Notes under the pieces: generated by a model
Databases searched by the model: none
The model's input: only the letters and a program-made list of their open reading frames with translations
What the model was told of the DNA's origin: nothing
NCBI RefSeq assembly: GCF_000010085.1
Contig: NC_007712.1
Span: 186,001 to 250,000 of the forward strand
Direction: 5' to 3'
Source: Sodalis glossinidius str. 'morsitans'
GTDB taxonomy: Bacteria; Pseudomonadota; Gammaproteobacteria; Enterobacterales; Enterobacteriaceae
DNA length: 64,000 nt
Part shown: positions 53,164 to 64,000 of the stretch, one piece after another
Numbering within the stretch: position 1 is the stretch's first letter
Layout: every line of letters begins with the position of its first letter
Position numbers and translations under genes: made by a program

Positions 53164-53410
53164 TTTCGCTGTGGAGTCGGGTTTGGTCATTTGTGGGTAT
53201 GAGAAGGTTTTTTTTGCTGTAGTGTTATTTCAGAGCGCGTTTATCAAGCGCGCTGCGAAATACCGCTCTTTAACAATCCGGAACAAGCTGAAAATTTGAA
53301 ACACATGCTGAAGTGCAAACTCAGTATGCGAGTCTCTCAAACGAAGTAAGCAAACCTGAGGTAACGCGCAAGCGTTATCACTGTAGCGCGCAGACAGCTC
53401 AGGGTTGTGA

Positions 53411-56415
<3,005 letters not shown>

Positions 56416-56609
56416 ACAACACCTGAGCTGTTTGAGAGAGGGCGAAAGCCAGAGCTGTAACGAACGTTAGCGGCAAAGCGCAAGCGACATGAACGCGAGC
56501 GCCAGAAAGACGATATCAGCGATGTTCCGGATAACGCCCGATGGTCACGCAAGTGAGGGTTGGGCAGCAAGAGCAGTCTGCATGGTGAAAGCGGTGCGGA
56601 AAACGAATT

Positions 56610-56729
56610 TGCCTGGCGGCACGAGCGCGGTGGTCCCACCTGACCCCATGCCGAACTCAGAAGTGAAACGCCGTAGCGCCGATGGTAGTGTGGGGTCTCC
56701 CCATGCGAGAGTAGGGAACTGCCAGGCAT
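56610..56729 (+). rRNA. rrf: 5S ribosomal RNA (second operon, first 5S)
   Basis: 120 nt, same as the 5S of the first operon. Confidence 0.97.
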
Positions 56730-56773
56730 CCATTACGTCCTAACGGGTAGCCCGGGGTGACGACAAGAAGCAC

Positions 56774-56849
56774 GCTGATATGGCTCAGTTGGTAGAGCGC
56801 ACCCTTGGTAAGGGTGAGGTCCCCAGTTCGACTCTGGGTATCAGCACCA
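56774..56849 (+). tRNA. thrV: tRNA-Thr (GGT), distal rrn tRNA
   Basis: 76 nt, anticodon loop TTGGTAA (GGT), encoded CCA. The arrangement 5S-tRNA-Thr-5S is the one found at the end of E. coli rrnD (rrfD-thrV-rrfF). Confidence 0.97.
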
Positions 56850-56883
56850 GTCATAAAACGGTACGAGTTCGGTTAAAAGAATT

Positions 56884-57003
56884 TGCCTGGCGGCACGAGC
56901 GTGGTGGTCCCACCTGACCCCATGCCGAACTCAGAAGTGAAATGCCGTAGCGCCGATGGTAGTGTGGGGTCTCCCCATGCGAGAGTAGGGAACTGCCAGG
57001 CAT
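56884..57003 (+). rRNA. rrf: 5S ribosomal RNA (second operon, distal 5S)
   Basis: 120 nt. It differs from the other two 5S genes by C to T at positions 19 (56902) and 60 (56943), the only differences noticed among the rRNA genes here. Confidence 0.96.
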
Positions 57004-57011
57004 CCATTCAG

Positions 57012-57041
57012 AAGCCCTCTGCTAGTGCAGAGGGCTTTTTT
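57012..57041 (+). terminator. Rho-independent terminator of second rrn operon
   Basis: AGCCCTCTGC, loop TAGT and GCAGAGGGCT followed by TTTTT. The stem is the same as in the first operon but the loop differs. Confidence 0.92.
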
Positions 57042-57401
57042 CTTGCCAAGAGTTTTACCGCCTGTTGTATCTAACTCATCACTTATATTCCGCTTTATTT
57101 CACCCCTTTGATAAGCCCGCCAGCGTCATTATTCATACAGCCTGTTAATAAAACCGTTTTCTTAATTGACACGGTTACTGGTAAGCTCGCTTGCGAGCAC
57201 GTCGACGGAAAGCATGGGGCTACTTTATTAAATAAACTGAATTTTTAATTTCTGCCTAATCATTTTTTTTATCCGCCGATCGGCTTAGTTTATTCCAGAA
57301 TAGTAAACAAATTGAGCAGACTTTATACGCATTATAAATCAATTTGATTGACCTATTTTCTCCTCGCATACTGCGGCCTGGATGACGGGTGGAAAAGGAT
57401 T
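57042..57401. other. AT-rich intergenic region upstream of ROK regulator
   Basis: About 360 bases with no gene. It is clearly richer in A+T than the surroundings from about 57100 on and probably holds the promoter of the ROK gene; no specific operator was recognised. Confidence 0.5.
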
Positions 57402-58495
57402 ATGAGAACCTCAGGCACGAATCTCGAACACGCCAAAGCTCACAATAGACGGGTGATTATTGAGGCTATCCGTTTGAACGGTGAATTGACCCGGGCGGAG
57501 CTGGCGCGTTTAACGGCGCTGACGCCGCAAACAGTTTCCAATATCGTCGGCGATTTGCGACAGGTGGGTATTCTTTCCGCGCATCGGCCCCGGCGCGATG
57601 GCGCCCGCGGGCAGCCGGCGATTCCGGTAACGTTAAATCCCGATAGCGCCTATTCAATCGGCATTCATCTTGATCATCAAAATTTATTGATAATATTGGT
57701 CGATTTTTCTGGCGCGGTGCGCGCAAGGCTCTTCACTTTGATGCAAAAGCCACAGCCAGGCGCCACAATTGCGATTATTACCCAACAACTGCTCGACATG
57801 AAGCAACAGGCAGCGATTGATTGTCGCAAAATGCTGGGTATCGGGATCATGATGCCCGGCCTGTTTGGCGTTGAAGGGCTTTCATCCGAAGGTCCCACCA
57901 CGCTACATGGTTGGGAGCATGTGGATGTTGTCGGGCGGCTTTCCGCCGCAACTGGCTGGCCGGTGACGCTGGAGAACGACGCCACGGTGGCCGCTATCGG
58001 CGAGCGTTTTCACGGCGTGGCGAAGCGGCTGGACTCGTTCGTTTATCTCTACTTGGGCACGGGTCTCGGAGCAGGAATATTCACCGACGGTCAAGTTTAT
58101 GGCGGTCACGCTCAAAATGCCGGTGAAGTAGGGCATATGGTGGTACGACCGGGCGGCAATGCTACTGCGGCAATCGCGGTTGTCTGGAGCGTTATCTGTC
58201 ACTGCAGACGGCCTGGGAAGCCTGTGGTCTGGATCCGCTAACCGCGTTGCCGGAAGATCTACTCAAGGCGTCGGCGGCGGATTTTGACCGCTGGGTAACC
58301 TCAATGCTGCCGGCGGCGCGCCCAGCGATCAATATACTTGAATGCGTATTCGATCCTGAGGCGGTAATTATTGGCGGTTTAATGCCACAGCCGTTGCTGG
58401 CGGAAATCGTGACGCGACTTTACCAAAAGTCCTATGCTCATAGGCGAGTGGATGTGTTGGTACAGCATGCAGACCAACCGAACACCGCGTCGTAG
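57402..58495 (+). pseudogene. ROK-family transcriptional regulator (NagC/Mlc type), frameshifted
   Basis: The N-terminal winged helix (LTRAELARLTALTPQTVSNI, about residues 25-44) is followed by the sugar-kinase-like ROK domain: GIGIMMPGLFGVEG, TLENDATVAAIGERFHG, YLGTGLGAGIFTDGQVYGG and NAGEVGHMVV. Near 58165 the frame breaks just before the zinc-cysteine motif, which continues in another frame as CGNRGCLERYLSLQTAWEACG and then PEAVIIGGLMP. ROK repressors respond to sugars or sugar phosphates; the ligand cannot be told. The start MRTSGTNLEHAKAHN at 57402 is chosen over an upstream in-frame TTG at 57348. It was probably a repressor acquired or retained outside the E. coli core set. Confidence 0.85.
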
Positions 58496-58521
58496 GACTC
58501 GGATAAGGCGCCGGGAAACGT

Positions 58522-59594
58522 TTAGAATCCGACATCAAACCATTGCAGGCAACCCGCACCAGAGGCGATAGGTCCAAGAAAATGCGCTATTTGCCGGAGC
58601 TGGATGGCGCGATCGTCCGTAGGTGAAAGTGTCCGGCAACGTCTCTTCTGCGCATCAACGAGAAAGAGCATCTGGTCGACTTTTACTACATTACAGGCGT
58701 GACCATCGGTGGGAGAGAATAATCTGCGCCAAAAGCTGCACGGACGCTTTACGCAAAGCACCGCATTGCACTGCGGTTGAGCATTAGCGCTGTCCAACAT
58801 CGCTGCAATGGAATCAAACATCCCACCCTCGGCATTGTTGAGGGTTAAAAATTGACTAGGGCTGCCCCGCGCAGGGTGGGGTCAGCGCAATGCAGTTGGC
58901 CTTTTTTCAGCGTGTCTGCTACCGTTGTGGCACAGGAGAGGCAATTGGTTTGCCCTACGCCGTGAAACCCAAACAACCCACATACCCAGGCTAACGGCCG
59001 CTGCCATAAGGGGCTAGCACCGTGGCGGTTCACTTCTTTCAGAAGAGGCCCGCGCAAATAGCGACTCAAATTCGTCCTGATAAGCTTCTCGTTGACCCGC
59101 TGCGGAAGAATAGGTGGGAGGATGGCGGTCTTCCATGACAAGAAGCGTCCGATATTCTGCCGGGCCTGGGATGTTATCTTCCTCAGCGGAGGCGGTTATG
59201 AAAGCAAATTCCTCATCAATTACTTCTGAGGGCAAACTTGGCGAGGGTGTGTCCTGGTCGACTGTAGCTGGTAGTAGCACGGCACTGTCCGGGGTGGACC
59301 GTTTCTGATGTAACAAGTCATTCAGTGTGCGAATGACATCATGAATCTGCTCACCGGGAAAGCCTGCACTGGGATGCATACTGGGGCCAGTGGAAAAAAA
59401 TTTTCAGCTCCCTCCCCCATAAGAGAATATGTGATGCCGCCTATACTCATCGCATCAATATTGTTTAACGAAATAGGGGAAATATTTTTCTGAAAATATT
59501 CCAATGAGACGAAAGAGGGCACAGGGTGGACCGCCTCTTGTATATTGGATGACATTGAAGCGGTCGATGTATCATGAGGAGTGCTTTGTACCAT
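58522..59594 (-). pseudogene. Decayed candidate secreted effector/toxin with papain-like-fold (Tox-PL type) deamidase domain
   Basis: Four overlapping frames join into one protein of roughly 350 residues. The first (from ATG at 59594) has a Ser/Asn-rich N-terminus without a signal peptide. A shift at the A7 tract 59394-59400 leads to a part with a PPTY motif at 59110-59121. A second shift near 59040 leads to GVGQTNCLSCATTVADTLKKG (Cys codon of NC at 58941-58943). A third, near 58848, leads to DGHACNVVKVDQMLFLVDAQ (His at 58699-58701; Asp 15 residues later). Cys-His-Asp with NCxxC, GHaxNVV and flvDaQ is the pattern of the papain-fold glutamine deamidase toxins (Tox-PL, SseI/PMT-like). Family assignment is by motif, secretion is inferred, and the gene is now non-functional. 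Confidence 0.55.
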
Positions 59595-60357
59595 ATCAGG
59601 CAGAATGGGTTGAAGTCTCGCTTTATGGAGATTGTAAGTAACGATAATGGAAAGTTCCTTATATATTTAATTGCAGGGAAATAGAGTGATCATTAATTAG
59701 GTGCAATATAAATTCGCCTTCAGGAACATCCCTTCACACTATAATGATTTATGATAATGCGTGTTATTATAAAGTTACATCATAAGTGCGGATATGAATA
59801 GTGACAGCGGAGTATGAAGTATTCCGATGCAGTTAAATCTTTCTGCTTAATTGTCACTATTATTTCCTTTCCCGGCAACAAAGTTTGCCGCGGGAGATAA
59901 CGTTATCTTAGGTGAATAGCCGCTATCATTGCTATTTTCATTTTGGTTGATACCTATTGTAATCCCGCAGTCGCTGGCGCATATCAGGTCCATTCTTGAT
60001 ATTGCATGCATGCACGTCGCCTGAGCGGTATCAGAGCCATTGCACGCCGTCAGGCAGCGTAGAGGGTAGCGAGAGTATAGCGGCCAAAAGCCTGTAAATC
60101 GCAGCAAGAGTAAAAGTAGCGAAGCGGTCGCAAGATAGTTACTGGCGGCAGGATGTCTGTCGCTAGGGTGTGTAGCGGTTTACCCGCGTTGCACTGAAAC
60201 AAACGCGCCGGGATATTTTCCTAGCGTATTGTCAAAAAAACAGAGGGGGCCGAGCGCTGAGGATATTATCGACGCGCTGCCGGCAGGCATAAGCGTGATC
60301 CTGTCATTTGCCGTGTGCATTGAAAGAAAGAGGCGGGCGAGCATCCTCTGGGAAAAA
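59595..60357. other. Non-coding or degraded stretch between effector remnant and aapP
   Basis: About 760 bases. 59600-59860 is A+T-rich and empty. On the reverse strand 60107-59847 stays open for 86 codons, with several Cys and an Asn/Ser-rich end, but lacks a good start, ribosome site or known motif, so it is not called a gene. Nothing recognisable remains at 60110-60357. Confidence 0.45.
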
Positions 60358-61093
60358 TCAGTGAATGACCTGAGAAAGAAAAGCGCAGGTTTGCGCCGAT
60401 TTCGGCTGGGCGAAAAACGTCTCCGGCGGTGCCTGTTCAACAATTTCGCCGCGATCCATGAAGATTACTCGATCGGCCACGGTACGGGCGAAACCCATTT
60501 CATGGGTTACACACAACATGGTCATCCCGTCTCCCGCCAGGCCGATCATGGTATCCAGCACTTCTTTGACCATTTCGGGATCCAGCGCGGAGGCATGCAC
60601 AGGGAACGGGCGATGGCCACACGTTGCTGTTGGCCGCTCGATAATTGGCCGGGAAACTTTTGCGCATGCTCGGCAATACGCACCCGTTCTAGATAGTGCA
60701 TCGCCAGCGCCTCGGCCTCTTTTTTTGGCATCTTGCGTACCCACGTTGGGGCTAAAATGCAGTTTTGCATGACAGTCAGATGCGGAAACAGATTGAAGTG
60801 CTGGAACACCATGCCGACTTCGGTGCGGACGCGCTCAATATTGCGCAGATCGTCATTGAGCAGGGTGCATCGACCACAATGTTGCCCTGTTGATGTTCTT
60901 CAAGATGGTTAATACAGCGGATCGTGGTGGATTTACCCGATCCGGATGGTCCGCATAAAACGATGCGTTCGCCGGCTTTCACCTGTAGATTGATATCTTT
61001 TAATACATGGAACTGTCCATACCATTTATTGACATTTTCCATTGTGATCATCAGGTTGTCCGCCGGGGCGGCGTTAATTTTCATCATGTTCAT
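60358..61093 (-). pseudogene. aapP: General L-amino-acid ABC transporter ATPase AapP (YhdZ), broken
   Basis: Walker A GPSGSGKST and the signature QLSSGQQQRVAIARSL are present, but the frame shifts after GNIVVD near 60870. The run between SLCMP and ALDPEMVKEVLDTM has lost about 29 bases coding for Walker B and its catalytic Glu (DEPTS), which also shifts the frame. The H-loop region VTHEMGFARTVADRV and the normal end AFLSQVIH follow. It would have energised amino-acid import. Equivalent to yhdZ of E. coli. Confidence 0.92.
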
Positions 61094-61101
61094 AAAAAAC
61101 C

Positions 61102-62031
61102 TCAATGCTGGTGTCCGGTATGGAAACGCTTTTCCAGATGCTGGCTATAGCGGGACATGCTGAAACAGAAAAGCCAATAAACGAGCGTGGCAAAGACATA
61201 ACCTTCGGTGGACATGCCCAGCTAGGAGGGATCTACCGTCGCCTGCTGCACGCTGCTAAACAAATCGAATAAGCCGATGATGACCACAAGGCTCGTGTCT
61301 TTGAACAGCGCGATAATGGTGTTAACCAACCCGGGTATGACCATTTTCAGCGCCTGCGGCAGGATGATAAGGCCCTGGGTTTTCCAATAACCGAGCGCCA
61401 GGGATTCCGCCGCCTCGGTTTGGCCTTTAGGTAATGCTTGCAGCACGCCGCGCACCACCTCCGCCACATAGGCCGATTGGAACATGATAACGCCTACCAG
61501 CGCGCGCAAGAGTTTATCAATTTGGGTGTCTTCAGACAGGAAAAGCAGCAGCATCACCGAAGACATGAAGAGCACGGTAATCAGCGGGACACCGCGCCGG
61601 CGATGCCTACGGCGGCGATGATCAAGGTCAGGGTCAGGCCACCCCAAAGGCGGGTTTCCACGCGGCTGAGGCCGAAGAAACCGCCGTACAGCATGATCCA
61701 GATGAACACGGGAAACGCGATCGCCCAACAGAGGATATAGCGGCCGCGGTGCGGCATGTGGTGCCAAAACATCGGCAGCAGCAAGATTAGGCACACTGCC
61801 AGAGTGACGTTGATACGCTAACGTTGATCCAGGGGGTACAGCCCGTACATGAACTGGCCAAAGTGCGCGTGGATAAACACCCAGCAGGCGCCGTCGCGGG
61901 TGCAATCCAGGCGCGAGGTCCCCACCCAATTGGCTTTGATAAACGCCCACTCGATCAAAAGCGTCGCCAGGACCAGTTGACTGCGCGCGGCCGGCGCGAT
62001 GGGGTCTTGGGGGAGATAAAGTCATAGTCAT
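61102..62031 (-). pseudogene. aapM: Amino-acid ABC transporter permease AapM (YhdY), broken
   Basis: The N-terminus MTMTLSPPRPHR is followed by frameshifted pieces: FIKANWVGTSRLDCTRDGA, then MYGGFF-like GGFFGLSRVETRLWGGLTLT, then about 28 residues missing before GVPLITVLFMSSVMLLLF. The EAA loop (EAAESLALGYWKTQGLIILPQALKM, here cited in part) is readable. A TAG at 61222-61224 replaces Trp in the DPxWLGMSTEGYVFA motif, after which the frame continues to 61102. Inactive inner-membrane permease. Confidence 0.9.
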
Positions 62032-62040
62032 CGGCACCTC

Positions 62041-62736
62041 TCAACGTTCCATCAGCGCTTTGCGCTTATTATAAATATTCATCAGCAGCGAAATGGCCAG
62101 GCTGATGACCAGATAGACCGCCATGGTGATGGCAATGGTTTCAATGGCCTGGCCGGTCTGGTTGAGTACGGAACCGGCGAACAACGACACCATATCGGGA
62201 TAGCCAATGGCGGCCACCAGCTATGAGTTCTTAACGATATTGAGATATTGGCTGGTCAGGGGAGAGACGATCACCCGCATTGCCTGTGGCAGAATCACTT
62301 TGTTTAACGTCATCGGGTTCGGCAGTCCGAGCGAGCGCGCCGCCTCGTGCTGGCCGTACGGTACCGATTGAATGCCGGAGTGGATCACCTCGGCAATAAA
62401 CGCCGAGGTATAAACCGTCAGCGCCGCCAGTTCCGGAATCAGCGCCATACCGCCGCGAAAGTTGAAGCCGCGCAGCTGCGGCACATCCCAGGCTATCGCG
62501 GGACCGGCGAACCAGCGCTACTGAGGCAGCCACGGCGACCAGCAGAGCGAGAACCGTCGCCCATGCGCCCGGTCCGGCGTCGGGGGCGGGCAAATACAAT
62601 CCGCGGTTACTGAGAAAGGCGAGATCGAAAGCGTTCACCGCCTGACGGAGGCCTGGCAGGTTGCGCAGGACGGCGAAGTACCAAAAGAAGATTTGCAGCA
62701 GCGGCGGGATGTTGCGGAAAATTTCGATATATAGGG
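62041..62736 (-). pseudogene. aapQ: Amino-acid ABC transporter permease AapQ (YhdX), 5'-truncated and interrupted
   Basis: The gene starts abruptly at EIFRNIPPLLQIFFWYFAVL where an IS-like end abuts it, so the first half is missing. A frameshift near 62520 and a TAG at 62221-62223 (after LNIVKNS) follow. The C-terminal part GYPDMVSLFAGSVLNQTGQ and a last membrane helix run to TGA at 62041-62043. Inactive. Confidence 0.9.
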
Positions 62737-62777
62737 GGCTTTGTTGAATAAATCAGAACTTGTGACTACGCCCCCCT
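62737..62777. mobile_element. IS903-type terminal inverted repeat, remnant
   Basis: GGCTTTGTTGAATAAATC (62737-62754) is the 18-bp terminal repeat of the IS903 group of the IS5 family. No transposase or second end remains nearby. It sits exactly where aapQ is truncated, so it probably marks an IS-mediated deletion. The right limit is a guess. Confidence 0.7.
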
Positions 62778-62790
62778 AGCAGATCGATTG

Positions 62791-63687
62791 TTATGCGATC
62801 CGGATGCCGCCGTGATTCCATAAGGCGTTCAAACCACGCTTGATTTTCAGATCGCTGCCCTGGCCCACGTTGCGTTCAAATGATTCGCCGTAGTTGCCGA
62901 CCTGCTTGACAACGTTTTGCGAGGTAATTTCCATTTCCTCAGCGTTAAGCATGGCGTACAGCGACCATTTCACGATAGTGAACCAATCGCCGCCGCCGCG
63001 GTGCACTACCGGTCCCAGCGGCTCTTTGGAGATTACTTCCGGCAACACCACCCAGTCATCGGGTTTGCTTAACTTGATCCGCAGCGCGTACAGACCGGAC
63101 TGGTCGGTTGCCAGCGTATCGCAGCGGCCGGACTCCAGCGCCTTGGCGCTTTCATCGGCGCGATCGAAGGTGACCGGAGTATATTGCATTTTATTGGCGC
63201 GGAAAAAGTCGGCCACGTTCAATTCGGTGTCGGTACCGGATTGCAGGCAGACGGTAGCGCCGTCCAGGTCTTTGGCGCTCTTCAGGCCGGCTTTGTTATG
63301 GGTCAGGAAGCCAATGCCGTCGTAATAGTTTACACCGGCGAAAACAAAGCCCATGTTGCCGTCACGAGAGGAGGTCCAGGTCGTATTGCGCGACAGAATA
63401 TCGACTTCACCCGACTGTAGCGCTCTTTGGCGGTCAGCGGGGTGTACTTCACTTTACTTGCATTGCCAAACACGGTCGCGGCAACGGCACGGCAAACATC
63501 CACATCCAGTCCGGTAAATTTCCCGCTGGCATCAGCGTACGAGAACCCCGGTAAGCCATCGCTGATACCGCACTGAATAAAACCTTTCTTTTTTGACCGC
63601 GTCCAAGGTGGCCCCTGCGTGAGCCTGATTCGCTACTGCAAAGAGTGTGGTGGCGGCAACCAATATGGAAATCATCATTTTTTTCAT
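62791..63687 (-). pseudogene. aapJ: Amino-acid ABC transporter periplasmic binding protein AapJ (YhdW), frameshifted
   Basis: A clear signal peptide (MKKMMISILVAATTLFAVA, cut after HA-G) leads to ATLDAVKK. A shift in an A-rich run near 63595 moves to GFIQCGISDGLPGFSYADA and SGKFTGLDVDVCRAVAATVF. After PLTAKER about eight bases are missing, moving the frame again to SGEVDILSRNTTWTSSRDG. From there the protein is intact to the stop (DGATVCLQSGTDTELNVADF; CDTLATDQSGLYALRIKLS). First gene of the aapJQMP operon; would have captured L-amino acids in the periplasm. Confidence 0.92.
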
Positions 63688-64000
63688 AATTCGTTCTGTG
63701 AGGCAGAATAAAGCAGTCGATTTTTGATGTGTGCGGACACATCCTTCCTTAAAAAGGCATGGCGCCTGTAACCTCATAGCAAAGGTGATGCCAAATCGGC
63801 AGAGAGTTGATTGAAGGGTAAAGTTACACTTCATTAACACTCTATCGAAGGCGGAAAGGGGGGCTCTGCACTATCGAGGGGCAATGGCCGGATTGAATGG
63901 CATGAGGCGCACTATTTGGATGCATCGAGTTCCGCTATGTGGAATAACGTTAACCCGTCGACATTATGACTGCACACCGGCAAGCGAACCTGCGCAAACG
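63688..64000. other. Region upstream of aapJ, no gene recognised
   Basis: About 310 bases that should hold the aapJ promoter (reverse strand). A forward reading from ATG at 63884 stays open to the window edge but has no motif or ribosome site, so it is not called. Confidence 0.45.

Noticed and set aside
59847..60107. 86-codon reverse frame with Cys and Asn-rich end
   Set aside because: TTG start, no ribosome site and no recognisable motif; left as an undefined region.

Overview
The window is chromosomal DNA of an enterobacterial insect symbiont, most likely Sodalis glossinidius or a very close relative. Gene order is that of the region around the origin in Escherichia coli (rmuC-ubiE-ubiJ-ubiB-tatABC-rfaH-ubiD-fre-pepQ-trkH-hemG, then murB-birA-coaA-tRNAs-tufB-secE-nusG-rplKAJL-rpoBC-thi-rsd-hemE-nfi-hupA-purDH). 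The proteins resemble their E. coli counterparts over their full length. About one gene in three outside the information-processing core is freshly broken by frameshifts, stops or small deletions, which is typical of a recent host-restricted symbiont. The species name is inferred from this pattern, not from a search.

Layout: 1-273 is the tail of a broken DedA-type membrane protein. 340-13882 is the ubiquinone/Tat/heme block: rmuC, ubiE, ubiJ, ubiB, tatA, tatB, tatC, rfaH (reverse), ubiD, fre, pepQ, a broken yigZ, trkH and hemG. tatD and fadBA are missing from their usual places. 13935-19852 is an rRNA operon (16S, tRNA-Ile, tRNA-Ala, 23S, 5S). 20221-21079 is a decayed orphan gene. 21217-25355 holds murB, birA, a broken pepE and coaA. 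25759-39926 is the translation/transcription core: four tRNAs, tufB, secE, nusG, rplK, rplA, rplJ, rplL, rpoB and rpoC. 40015-42896 is a wrecked thiamine operon (thiH, thiG, thiS, thiF, thiE remnants; no thiC). 42901-50647 carries rsd, broken nudC, hemE, nfi, yjaG, hupA, broken yjaH, purD and purH. 50900-57041 is a second rRNA operon, with an extra tRNA-Thr and a second 5S. 57402-63687 is accessory and decayed: a ROK-family regulator, a candidate papain-fold effector gene, and a broken four-gene amino-acid ABC transporter (aapJQMP).

Points of most interest. (1) Both 23S genes carry an intervening sequence of about 96 nt in helix 45, closed by a 19-bp stem, so the 23S rRNA is probably fragmented. 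(2) Each rRNA operon joins flanks that belong to two different rrn operons in E. coli (rrnA/rrnB and rrnE/rrnD), marking recombination between rrn copies. (3) A reverse-strand pseudogene at 58522-59594 keeps the Cys, His and Asp motifs of papain-like-fold (Tox-PL/SseI-like) deamidase toxins, in broken frames. (4) Loss of the thiamine pathway fits known dependence of Sodalis on imported thiamine.

The working genes describe a cell that still respires with ubiquinone, exports folded proteins by Tat, makes heme, peptidoglycan and purines, and keeps a full RNA polymerase and ribosome supply. Thiamine synthesis, part of fatty acid beta-oxidation, one amino-acid uptake system and several housekeeping hydrolases have been lost.
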